Of a stretch of DNA of 18,410 nucleotides, positions 1 to 8,200 are shown one piece after another. Made by a program: the position numbers and the translations under genes. This DNA is from a bacterium HR23 (GTDB lineage Bacteria > Chloroflexota > Dehalococcoidia > Lucifugimonadales > HRBIN23), in the NCBI GenBank assembly GCA_002923335.1, contig BEHZ01000019.1, positions 1-18,410 on the forward strand, given 5' to 3'. The notes beneath the pieces were generated by a model. That model was not told the origin of the DNA, did no database searches, and worked only from the letters and a program-made list of their open reading frames with translations. The first letter of the stretch is position 1, and every line of letters begins with the position of its first letter.

Positions 1-361
1 CCGCCACCAGTTGGCATTCCACCAGGCCCTGACCCCCTTCCAGGCGCTTGCCTTCCACCCGCCCCTTGCAGATAACGGTATCCCCTGGAAGGACAAAGGC
101 ACGATAGCGGATACTCAGGCGCTTCAGCGCCCCCGGGTCGCCTGCCCAGTCCACCACCAGTTGGGCCAGAAAGGCCCCCAGCATCTGCCCATCCACGATG
201 GGGCCAGGGAAGCCACGGGAGCGGGCGTAGTCCGCATCGTAGTGGATGCGCATGAAGTCCCAGGTGGCGGCGCCATACATCATCAAGCGCACGGTAGTAA
301 TGGGTTTGGCAAGGGGCGGGAGTTCTTCCCCCACCTGCACATCCTCAAAGTAGCGCACCAT
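1..361 (-). CDS. MaoC-like hotdog-fold dehydratase, truncated by window edge
   Basis: About 120 residues are visible, from an ATG at 361 down to the window edge; the C-terminus lies outside. The N-terminus reads MVRYFEDVQVGEELPPLAKP, the usual opening of MaoC dehydratase-like proteins. It is followed by a hydratase-like stretch (DFMRIHYDADYARSRGFPGP, then IVDGQMLGAF) and by a typical hotdog strand RLSIRYRAFVLPGDTV. In R-hydratases the Asp and His of a D-x4-H motif act in catalysis; here D34 and H38 (DFMRIH) fit that spacing. The family hydrates or dehydrates enoyl-CoA or related thioesters, or serves in mesaconyl-CoA-type chemistry; the substrate cannot be read from the sequence. It starts 5 nt after the stop of the upstream oxidoreductase, so the two are almost certainly co-transcribed. 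The Shine-Dalgarno is weak (a GTAAGGG-like run). Family assignment is firm, exact role open. Confidence 0.85.
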   Translation of the reverse strand, partial: MVRYFEDVQVGEELPPLAKPITTVRLMMYGAATWDFMRIHYDADYARSRGFPGPIVDGQMLGAFLAQLVVDWAGDPGALKRLSIRYRAFVLPGDTVICKGRVEGKRLEGGQGLVECQLVA

Positions 362-366
362 GTCCC

Positions 367-1560
367 TTACCAGGCCTCCCGCAGGAGGGCCACCAGTTCC
401 TCCACATCTTTGACTCTTCGGGGATTCGTATAGAGGAAGAAGTCGGTGAGGGCATCTTCCGCCAGGAGTTGCAGGGTATCTTGGGGAATACCCAAGTCCC
501 TGAGGCGCGAGGGTATGCCGAGAGACTCCAGGAAACGGGCGACCTGCTGGGCAGCCTTTTCGGCCATTTGCAAGTCCGAGTCGCCATTGCGGGGGGTGCC
601 CATAGCCCAGGCCAAACGGGCCTGCCCCTCGGCCAGCACATCTCGGTTGAAGCGCATGCCGGGGACTAGCAGAACCCCCGAAGCCAGCCCCTGGTGGACC
701 CCAAAACGCACCTGAAGGGAGTGAGCGAGGGCCGATACGATGCCCAACCCCCCGGCCAGAGCATCCGAAGCACGGTTACTCAGCAGGGCAGCCGACGCCA
801 GATGAATGCGGACGGCGGGGTCTTTGGGGCGCTCCCTGAGGAGGGGCATATAGGTGAGGCAGAGGTCCAGGGCTTCCCGCAGGTCGGCGTGGCTGAAGGG
901 GTTCAGATTGGGGAGTTGCAATGCGCCTACCACGCCGGCGAAGGTGGTAACCGAGGTATGGAGGAAAAGAGAGGGGGAGGCCGTAAGCAACGCCTCGGCG
1001 TCCAGGAAGATAGAGATGGGACGGGTCTTGGGGTCGTAAAGTTCCAGGCGGTGGCGTTTCTGTGGGTCGAGCACCGCAGCGCCCGCTCGGTTGGCAGCGG
1101 TCGTCGGCGTGGTCAGCACCACAATATTGGGGACCTTAGGCTTGGACAGACGAGGGCTAATGGGGGGACGCCCTGGGGGGTATTGGGTGCACAGGTCGTA
1201 GATACTCCCCTCCTCGGCCAGCAGGATGGTGATGGCCCGTGCGGTTACCACCGCACTCCCCCCGCCCACGGCGATGAGGAGGTCGGCCTGGGCCTGACGG
1301 GCCTTCTCCACCCCCTCCAGCACCGAGGGGAGGGGCGATTCGGTTACCACCCCGTCGTAAACGCCGGCCAGACGCTCTCCCAGGCCCTCACGGATGCGCT
1401 CTAGAAGGTTGGTGTTGCGAGCAACGCTCCGTGCGGAGACCACAAAGGGCCGACGGGCTCCCGCCCTCTCCACCTCCCGCCCTAGGTGGGCCAGAGCATC
1501 CGCCCCGGCGTAAATGCGCGCCGAGGAGCCGACATACCGAAATGAAGTGGCCAATGGCAT
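367..1560 (-). CDS. Iron-containing alcohol dehydrogenase-fold protein lacking the metal ligands
   Basis: A 397-residue protein with the fold and length of group III (Fe-ADH/maleylacetate reductase) dehydrogenases. An N-terminal nucleotide-binding half carries GGGSAVVTARA at about residues 99-109, followed by TTPTTAANRAG (150-160). The C-terminal helical half carries SALAHSLQVRFGVHQGLASG (276-295). In typical members the metal is held by Asp and His in GMDALTH, His in VHALAH and His in VPHG. By my manual alignment these are T205, G209, S276 and Q290 here. Only the second, non-ligand His of the HALAH segment (H280) remains. The first Asp of GGGSxxD is also gone (V105). The protein may therefore use NAD(P)H without metal, act on another substrate, or be non-catalytic. 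A clear ribosome site (GGAAGGGAG) sits 4 nt before the ATG. It follows a small membrane protein and precedes a MaoC dehydratase. Confidence 0.85.
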   Translation of the reverse strand: MPLATSFRYVGSSARIYAGADALAHLGREVERAGARRPFVVSARSVARNTNLLERIREGLGERLAGVYDGVVTESPLPSVLEGVEKARQAQADLLIAVGGGSAVVTARAITILLAEEGSIYDLCTQYPPGRPPISPRLSKPKVPNIVVLTTPTTAANRAGAAVLDPQKRHRLELYDPKTRPISIFLDAEALLTASPSLFLHTSVTTFAGVVGALQLPNLNPFSHADLREALDLCLTYMPLLRERPKDPAVRIHLASAALLSNRASDALAGGLGIVSALAHSLQVRFGVHQGLASGVLLVPGMRFNRDVLAEGQARLAWAMGTPRNGDSDLQMAEKAAQQVARFLESLGIPSRLRDLGIPQDTLQLLAEDALTDFFLYTNPRRVKDVEELVALLREAW

Positions 1561-1601
1561 AATACTCCCTTCCTATCCCACCCCGGGGCTCCCGTTCTAG
1601 T

Positions 1602-1841
1602 CTACTCCTCTCCGCACAGGATGCCCGCCAGCCCCACAGCCACATTCAAGACAATGGCGAAGGTGAGGCCGGTAACGAAAGCCGCCCATACATTCAACCC
1701 CCAGCGTTGCTCGGGCGAGCCGGTCGCCAAGTCCAAAAGCACCAGAAGGGCCGCTCCTAGGCCGAAAGCCCCTACCGAGAGGATGCCCACCAGCACAGGG
1801 TAGTTGGGGTTGCGCTTGAGACGGCGGTAGAACCCGCACAT
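1602..1841 (-). CDS. Small two-helix membrane protein, unknown function
   Basis: A 79-residue protein with a basic N-terminus (CGFYRRLKRNPNYP) and two clear hydrophobic helices, roughly residues 16-38 and 52-74. It ends in GILCGEE. A GGAGGTGA ribosome site lies about 12 nt before the chosen ATG, a slightly long spacing; the alternative ATG at 1849 is in another frame that gives a much less protein-like, Cys/Gly-rich sequence. The basic N-terminal segment suggests the N-terminus faces the cytoplasm and both termini are inside. I do not recognise the family. It is the first gene after a TTGACA-type promoter and lies 41 nt upstream of the Fe-ADH-like gene, so it is probably in the same transcript. 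Confidence 0.6.
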   Translation of the reverse strand: MCGFYRRLKRNPNYPVLVGILSVGAFGLGAALLVLLDLATGSPEQRWGLNVWAAFVTGLTFAIVLNVAVGLAGILCGEE

Positions 1842-1877
1842 AACTGCATCTCACCTCCGTCCAGGCTATCGTAGCCA

Positions 1878-1906
1878 AAGGTAAACCGTTCGCAAGGGGA
1901 TGTCAA
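1878..1906 (-). promoter_or_regulatory. Sigma70-type promoter for the small membrane protein/Fe-ADH-like/MaoC genes
   Basis: Read on the minus strand: TTGACA (1906-1901), 17-nt spacer, TACCTT (1883-1878). The -35 is perfect; the -10 matches TATAAT at three positions. The predicted start near 1871 leaves a leader of about 30 nt before the ATG at 1841. Confidence 0.5.
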
Positions 1907-2022
1907 GGAGAGGGGCCGGCCGAGGGAGACAATTGCTCCTAGGGGGTGCAGGGGCCCAAACCCTTCGCCCGGTGAAGTAAGGTGGAAGGGGCTTCGGCCC
2001 TATCCTTGCCACGCCGAGGCAG

Positions 2023-2031
2023 TGCTATAAT
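2023..2031 (+). promoter_or_regulatory. Extended -10 promoter for the enoyl-CoA hydratase gene
   Basis: TGCTATAAT is an ideal extended -10 (TG-n-TATAAT). No good -35 lies 16-18 nt upstream, as is common for extended -10 promoters. The predicted start near 2038 leaves a leader of about 15 nt holding the AAGGAGG ribosome site at 2041-2047. A small UUCG-capped hairpin-forming sequence (1988-2001) lies upstream of the promoter and is not explained. Confidence 0.6.
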
Positions 2032-2052
2032 GGCCTGCGGAAGGAGGCCAGC

Positions 2053-2862
2053 ATGCCTTACGAGACCATCCTCCTTGAAGCCTGGAACGATGAGCGTATT
2101 GCACGCATCACCCTCAACCGCCCGGACCGTCTCAACGCCATCAACCGCCAAATGCAAGAGGAACTGGCCGACGCCATTGAGAAGGTGGCCAATGACGCCA
2201 CGGTGCGGGTGGTGGTGCTCACCGGTGCGGGCCGTGCCTTCTGCTCTGGGGCGGATGTGGGGGGGATGGCTGGCGGGGGTGGACCCCACGACAGTCGGAG
2301 CGCCGAGGAGGTTCGGCAGGGCTTCCGGTATCCCCAGCGCATCATTCTGGGCTTGCATCGCATGGAGAAACCTGTGATTGGGATGGTCAACGGCCTGGCA
2401 GCAGGGGCGGGCTTTGACCTGGCGTGCGCCTGCGACCTGCGGGTGGGGTGCCCTGAGAGCCGTTTCATGGTTGCCTTTGTGCGCATCGGCCTTTTTCCCG
2501 GCTATGGAGGCACCTGGCTCTACCCCCGTGCACTGGGGAGCATCCCTAAGGCGGCCGAACTCCTCTTCACGGGCGACTGGCTGGAAGCAGAGGACGCCTT
2601 CCGCTTTGGCCTTCTCAACCGCCTGGTCCCAAAGGAGCGTCTGGAGGAGGAGACCCTGGCCCTGGCAACCCGCATCGCCGACGGCCCTCCCATCGCCATT
2701 CGTCTGGCCAAGATGATGCTCTACCGGGGCCTGGAGTTTGACCTGGAGACGGCCCTGCTCATGGCCGCTGCTGCGGAGACCATCACCCTGACTTCGGAAG
2801 ACCACCGGGAGGGGGTAGCGGCCTTCCGGGAGAAGCGGAAGCCCGTCTACCGGGGGCGCTAG
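2053..2862 (+). CDS. Enoyl-CoA hydratase/isomerase (crotonase) family protein
   Basis: A 269-residue crotonase-family protein. The oxyanion-hole segment GRAFCSGADVGGMAGGGG is at about residues 60-77, and the second backbone loop LAAGAGFDLACACDLR is at 115-130. FTGDWLEAEDAFRFGLLNRLVP and a C-terminal EDHREGVAAFREKRKP are typical of the family. Aligned by eye with rat mitochondrial hydratase, catalytic Glu144 corresponds to D122 and Glu164 to F142 (in FMVAFVRIGLFPG). It is therefore more likely an isomerase, thioesterase or other specialised crotonase than a classical hydratase; substitution of the second Glu is common in such subfamilies. The ATG is preceded by AAGGAGG at 5 nt. It shares a divergent intergenic region with the Fe-ADH/MaoC set, suggesting a common acyl-CoA role, which is inference. 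Confidence 0.9.
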   Translation: MPYETILLEAWNDERIARITLNRPDRLNAINRQMQEELADAIEKVANDATVRVVVLTGAGRAFCSGADVGGMAGGGGPHDSRSAEEVRQGFRYPQRIILGLHRMEKPVIGMVNGLAAGAGFDLACACDLRVGCPESRFMVAFVRIGLFPGYGGTWLYPRALGSIPKAAELLFTGDWLEAEDAFRFGLLNRLVPKERLEEETLALATRIADGPPIAIRLAKMMLYRGLEFDLETALLMAAAAETITLTSEDHREGVAAFREKRKPVYRGR

Positions 2863-2920
2863 ATGCACCTACTTCCCCTGGGGGGCTGTTCCGCTGGCCA
2901 CCCTTATTGCGAGGGGGTCT

Positions 2921-3871
2921 ATGCCCATCTACGAGCCGTTAAAGGTCTTTAGCGGGCGTGCCCATCCTGAGTTGGCGAAAGGCATCTGCTCCTATCTGGG
3001 TATTCCCTTAGGGCAGGCGACCGTCTTCAAGTTCAGCAACGACAACACATTCGCCCAGTTCCTGGAGAACATCCGTGGGCGGGATGTGTTCCTTGTTCAG
3101 CCCTTCGCTTACCCAGTGAACGATACCATTATGGAACTCCTCATTATGATAGACGCTGCCAAGCGGGCCTCGGCGGGGCGCATCACTGCTGTTATCCCCT
3201 ATTACGCCTATGGACGCACCGATAAGAAGGATCAGCCCCGTGTCCCCATTACCGCCCGCCTCATTGCAGACCTGCTCACCGTTGCCGGCGCCCACCGGGT
3301 CTTGACAGTCGACCTCCACTCGGAGCAAATTCAGGGGTTCTTCAACATTCCCGTAGACGAACTCTCGGCCCGCCCCTTGCTGACCCGCTACATTCGGGAG
3401 AAGGGGCTGGAGAATATGGTGGTGGTAGCGGTGGATATCGGCATCAGCAAGCCGGCCCGGAACATGGCCCAGCGCTTGGGCGTGCCCCTGGCCATTATTG
3501 AGAAGCGTCGGCTGGGCAACCTGGAGCGCACCGAATCCCTGAATGTCATTGGTGATGTCAAGGGGAAAGTGGCGGTTACCCTGGACGACGAGATAGACAC
3601 CGCCGGGTCTCTTATGTCGGCGGTGGAGGCGCTCCTGCGCGCGGGCGCACGGGAGATCTACGCCTGCGCTACGCATGGGGTGTTCTCCGGGCCGGCTATA
3701 GAGCGCATCAACGCCAGTGCCGTTAAAGAGGTGGTGGTAACCGACACCCTGCCTCTCCCGCCGGAGAAGCGCAGCCCGAAGATCACTGTGCTCTCGGTTG
3801 CGCCCTTGTTGGGGGAGGCGATACGGCGCATCCACGAGGGCCTATCGGTGGGGGCGATGTTCGCCGAGTAG
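2921..3871 (+). CDS. prs: Ribose-phosphate pyrophosphokinase (PRPP synthetase)
   Basis: A 316-residue full-length PRPP synthetase, which transfers pyrophosphate from ATP to ribose 5-phosphate for purine, pyrimidine, histidine, tryptophan and NAD synthesis. Visible motifs are VNDTIMELLIMIDAAKRASA (67-86), the pyrophosphate loop RVLTVDLHSEQIQGFF (126-141, active-site His133), the flexible-loop IEKRR (193-197) and the PRPP-binding loop LDDEIDTAGS (221-230). The C-terminus KITVLSVAPLLGEAIRRIHEG is also typical. The ATP-binding FSNDN (38-42) and DIGISKPAR (172-180) segments differ from the enterobacterial FxDGE and DxGGVxRAR forms, so this is a variant subclass. The ribosome site GAGGGGG precedes the ATG. 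It lies 58 nt after the crotonase gene and may be co-transcribed, though a functional link is not obvious. Confidence 0.95.
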   Translation: MPIYEPLKVFSGRAHPELAKGICSYLGIPLGQATVFKFSNDNTFAQFLENIRGRDVFLVQPFAYPVNDTIMELLIMIDAAKRASAGRITAVIPYYAYGRTDKKDQPRVPITARLIADLLTVAGAHRVLTVDLHSEQIQGFFNIPVDELSARPLLTRYIREKGLENMVVVAVDIGISKPARNMAQRLGVPLAIIEKRRLGNLERTESLNVIGDVKGKVAVTLDDEIDTAGSLMSAVEALLRAGAREIYACATHGVFSGPAIERINASAVKEVVVTDTLPLPPEKRSPKITVLSVAPLLGEAIRRIHEGLSVGAMFAE

Positions 3872-3882
3872 GGCTGTGGGGG

Positions 3883-4062
3883 CTAGGAGGGGGGCCATAA
3901 AGGGCCGGCTGGCGTTACGGTGGAACCCTTAGCCAATACCGCCACGAGGCCCACGACAGCCCCCACTGCCAGAAGGGCAACAAGTAGAGCAACCCCAAAC
4001 AGGCGGAAGCCTCTTCGTGCCTTGCCCTTGTGGATAGACGCAGGGCGAGTGGGCTTTCCCAT
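3883..4062 (-). CDS. Small single-helix membrane protein, unknown
   Basis: A 59-residue protein with a basic N-terminal tail (MGKPTRPASIHKGKARRGFR), one long hydrophobic helix at about residues 21-44, and a short Pro-rich exterior tail ending PAGPLWPPS. A longer frame opens at 4122, but I chose the ATG at 4062. It has a strong G-rich ribosome site (GAGGGGGGGG) and avoids overlap with the upstream yqeK-like gene, leaving 34 nt between them. It could be a signal-anchor protein. The family is not recognised. It is the last gene of the HIT/YqeK group and converges with prs, the two stops being 11 nt apart. Confidence 0.55.
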   Translation of the reverse strand: MGKPTRPASIHKGKARRGFRLFGVALLVALLAVGAVVGLVAVLAKGSTVTPAGPLWPPS

Positions 4063-4096
4063 GACACCCCCCCCTCGCCCACGGGCCATTTCCATT

Positions 4097-4696
4097 CTAG
4101 TGCTTAGAGGGGTCGGGTGCAAGGCCCCCTGCTAGAAGTAGGGCATTCCACGCCTCCAGCGTGGCGGGGTGCAGAGGGCTCCCGCTTTCCACAAGGCGTT
4201 GTATTTGCCATTGCAGGTAGACCAGCAGGGCCGTGTTCACGTCCCGGCGGGCCAGGTTCGCTACCTTCTGGAGCAGGGGATGAGGCTGGGGGTGCTTCCC
4301 TTCGTCCAGTTTGTCCGCCAGGAAGACGACCTTCCCCACGGGGGTCAGGGCTGGATGGGCCGTGGAGTGCCAGCGCACGGCGTCCAGCACCTCCGGGTCA
4401 TGGATGCCCATGTCCCGCAGGCGCTCCGCTGCTACGGGGCCATGCAGAAGCAGGGGGACTGCCTCTTCTACGGGATGGATGGCCAACTCCCGGTGGCGTG
4501 CCTCGTGCAGGAGGGCAGAAGGCGGTTCCGCCCGACAGAGGTCGTGGGCCAGGGCGGAGAGAGACGCCTTCTCCCCATCCACACCGAGAAACTGGGCTAA
4601 CTCTCGGGCGATGGAGGCGGTGCGAAGAAGGTGGTCCTGCAAACCCTGGGGGAGCCGACCAAGGGCCTCCTGCAACGGAGTGGGGATAGACGCCAT
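4097..4696 (-). CDS. yqeK: YqeK-type HD-domain nucleotide phosphohydrolase
   Basis: A 199-residue HD protein. The metal-binding series is intact: H22 (DHLLRTASIA), H51-D52 (LSALAHDLC), H85 (LLLHGPVAAERL), H110 (VRWHSTAHP) and D128 (VVFLADKLDEGK). The order and the LHGPVAAERL and VRWHSTAHP signatures match YqeK, which splits diadenosine tetraphosphate symmetrically into two ADP. Many genomes place yqeK near rsfS and nadD; here it instead follows a HIT hydrolase by 2 nt, indicating translational coupling. An additional C-terminal extension after residue 140 is rich in Leu and lacks a recognisable domain. Confidence is good for the HD phosphohydrolase, somewhat lower for exact Ap4A specificity. 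Confidence 0.85.
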   Translation of the reverse strand: MASIPTPLQEALGRLPQGLQDHLLRTASIARELAQFLGVDGEKASLSALAHDLCRAEPPSALLHEARHRELAIHPVEEAVPLLLHGPVAAERLRDMGIHDPEVLDAVRWHSTAHPALTPVGKVVFLADKLDEGKHPQPHPLLQKVANLARRDVNTALLVYLQWQIQRLVESGSPLHPATLEAWNALLLAGGLAPDPSKH

Positions 4697-4698
4697 GC

Positions 4699-5043
4699 TT
4701 AGCCCAAGGGGCCGAGCCGTTTGCCCCCCAGCAGGTGGAGGTGCAGATGGGGCACTTCCTGGCCGGAGTTGGAGCCCTGGTTCACCACGATACGGTAACC
4801 TGTGGCCCCCAGCCCTTCCCGCTTGGCCATCTCTTCGGCAACGGTGAACAGGTGTCCCACCATCGGCTCAAAGGACTCGGTCAAGTAGGTGAGGTAGGTA
4901 AAGTGGCGGGTGGGGATAATGAGCAGATGCACCGGCGCACGGGGGTGGATATCACGGATGACGAAAGCCTGACCGTCGTCGTAGAGGATGGTGCTGGGCA
5001 CCTGCCGGTGATAAATCTTGCAGAAGATGCAGTCCTGGGGCAT
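4699..5043 (-). CDS. HIT-family nucleotide hydrolase (HinT-like)
   Basis: A 114-residue histidine-triad protein. The triad PHLHLHLL has H99, H101 and H103, with H101 being the likely nucleophile by family rule. The N-terminal CIFCKI (C5, C8) is the zinc pair found in many bacterial HinT proteins, and HLLIIPTRHFTYL is the usual central strand. Family members hydrolyse AMP-lysine-like phosphoramidates, AMP-acylates or dinucleoside polyphosphates in the cytoplasm. The ribosome site AAGGAGG lies 9 nt before the ATG, and an extended -10 promoter sits at 5083-5075. It heads a three-gene transcript with the YqeK-like hydrolase and a small membrane protein, just downstream of tRNA-Asp. Confidence 0.92.
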   Translation of the reverse strand: MPQDCIFCKIYHRQVPSTILYDDGQAFVIRDIHPRAPVHLLIIPTRHFTYLTYLTESFEPMVGHLFTVAEEMAKREGLGATGYRIVVNQGSNSGQEVPHLHLHLLGGKRLGPLG

Positions 5044-5074
5044 AGACGTGTGCCTCCTTAGGGCTGGTAGGAAT

Positions 5075-5083
5075 ATTGTAGCA
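5075..5083 (-). promoter_or_regulatory. Extended -10 promoter for the HIT/yqeK transcript
   Basis: Minus strand reads TGCTACAAT, an extended -10 element. The predicted start near 5068 gives a leader of about 25 nt containing AAGGAGG. No convincing -35 is present. Read-through from the tRNA-Asp promoter is an alternative source of transcripts. Confidence 0.5.
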
Positions 5084-5115
5084 TACCCCTTCTCCAGGCC
5101 CCCAGGAAAGACGGG

Positions 5116-5192
5116 TGGCGACCCGGAGGGGATTCGAACCCCCGATCTCCGCCGTGACAGGGCGGTATGTTAGTCCGCTACACCACCGGGCC
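5116..5192 (-). tRNA. tRNA-Asp (anticodon GTC), CCA encoded
   Basis: A complete 77-nt cloverleaf folds on the minus strand. The acceptor stem is GGCCCGG with CCGGGTC (one G-T pair). The D-arm is GTGT with ACAT. The anticodon stem is CCGCC with GGCGG around the loop CTGTCAC, so the anticodon is GTC. The T-arm is GGGGG-TTCGAAT-CCCCT. The discriminator is G73, as expected for tRNA-Asp, and the CCA end is encoded. It has its own promoter upstream. Confidence 0.96.
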
Positions 5193-5202
5193 ACCCATGT
5201 TT

Positions 5203-5232
5203 ATGCTAGGGGCAGTGCCCCTCGGGTGTCAA
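5203..5232 (-). promoter_or_regulatory. Promoter of tRNA-Asp with inverted repeat in the spacer
   Basis: Minus strand: TTGACA (5232-5227), 18-nt spacer, TAGCAT (5208-5203). The predicted start near 5196 is about 4 nt before the mature tRNA 5' end. Positions 5208-5222, mostly in the spacer, hold a perfect 6-bp inverted repeat, AGGGGC-ACT-GCCCCT, on the transcribed-direction strand. Confidence 0.6.
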
Positions 5233-5260
5233 CGGGTTGCGAGGCATCCTGGCAGACACG

Positions 5261-6199
5261 CTAGCGAAGAGAGGGGAACAACCCTAGACGCGCCCCTGCA
5301 AAAAGGAGCACAGCCACATACCCCTTCCACGGCCCCCACCGCTCCGCCAGCATCCGCGCCTCCTCTGCGCTCAGAGGGGAACCGTGATTATACAAACGGG
5401 CCAGGAGACGCTGAAGCGCCAGGTCGCCCGCCGGGAAGACCTCCGGGCGCCCCAGTCCACGCAAGAGGACCCATTCCACCGTCCACCGGCCTATCCCTCG
5501 TAGGGGAGTAAGGCGTGCCTCCACCTCCGGGGAAGGGGAGTAGGCCAGCGCCTCTAGGGGAAGAGAGCCTTCAACCGCCTGGCGGGCGATGTCCAGGATA
5601 TACTCGGCCTTGCGTTGGGAAAGGCCCACCTCCCGTAACCCCTTTACGCCCGTCTCCCATAAACGCTCTGGGGAGGGAAAGGCCCGCCATACCTGTCCGT
5701 CCCAGTCCATCGGCTCCCCGAAGCGCTCCACCAGGGCGGTGCGGATACGCCGTGCTACCACTGAGGAGACTTGCTGTCCACAAATGGCGAACACCAAACC
5801 TTCAAACACGCTGGGCATGCGTGGCGGGTGGAGGCCATATAGGGCGGGAAGGAGGGGCCTCAAGGTGTGGTCCTCTTGCAGGCGGGTGTAGAGGGGGCGT
5901 AGATCGGCATCGGTGTGAAGGATCCAAGAGGCCCGCTCCACTGCCCAGGCGATGTCCTCTTGTGCGAGGGTGGGGGCAACCACCTGGATACGCAAGAGGG
6001 GGTGGTTCGGGTCCTCTGGGGAGGAGGAACCGGCCACCTGGAGGAGGACAGGGCGCCCATTGCGCACCAGGAGGCGGGAGTAAACACCGTTCTGGAACCT
6101 ATCGGCTCCCACCTGGCCCTGGAAGTAGGTCTGGTAGCCGGCGGTCAGGGCAAGGCTAAAGGGTGGAGTAGGGGCGAGGCGCCCTTCCCAGCGCTCCAA
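5261..6199 (-). CDS. AlkA-type DNA-3-methyladenine glycosylase (HhH-GPD)
   Basis: A 312-residue three-part glycosylase of the AlkA/DNA glycosylase II family, which excises alkylated bases in base-excision repair. An N-terminal AlkA_N-like beta region (residues 1-100) is followed by the helical core with VFEGLVFAICGQQVSSVVARR (131-151). The helix-hairpin-helix LRGIGRWTVEWVLLRGLG is at 233-250, and FPAGDLALQ carries the likely catalytic Asp259. There is no C-terminal 4Fe-4S Cys cluster, consistent with AlkA rather than EndoIII. The start is a TTG at 6199; no ATG follows until well into the core. GGAGGG inside the last codons of rpoD serves as ribosome site, so translation is probably coupled to rpoD, 5 nt upstream. 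Confidence 0.9.
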   Translation of the reverse strand: MERWEGRLAPTPPFSLALTAGYQTYFQGQVGADRFQNGVYSRLLVRNGRPVLLQVAGSSSPEDPNHPLLRIQVVAPTLAQEDIAWAVERASWILHTDADLRPLYTRLQEDHTLRPLLPALYGLHPPRMPSVFEGLVFAICGQQVSSVVARRIRTALVERFGEPMDWDGQVWRAFPSPERLWETGVKGLREVGLSQRKAEYILDIARQAVEGSLPLEALAYSPSPEVEARLTPLRGIGRWTVEWVLLRGLGRPEVFPAGDLALQRLLARLYNHGSPLSAEEARMLAERWGPWKGYVAVLLFAGARLGLFPSLR

Positions 6200-6204
6200 G
6201 GGGG

Positions 6205-8187
<1,983 letters not shown>

Positions 8188-8200
8188 GGCGGTGCTCTCT

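Noticed and set aside
1597..1878. Alternative 93-codon frame over the small membrane protein
   Set aside because: Its translation lacks a hydrophobic pattern and overlaps the promoter leader; the 79-residue frame gives two clean membrane helices.
1939..2868. 309-codon open frame antisense to the crotonase gene
   Set aside because: It is a shadow of the real gene, contains no family motif and would cover the crotonase promoter.
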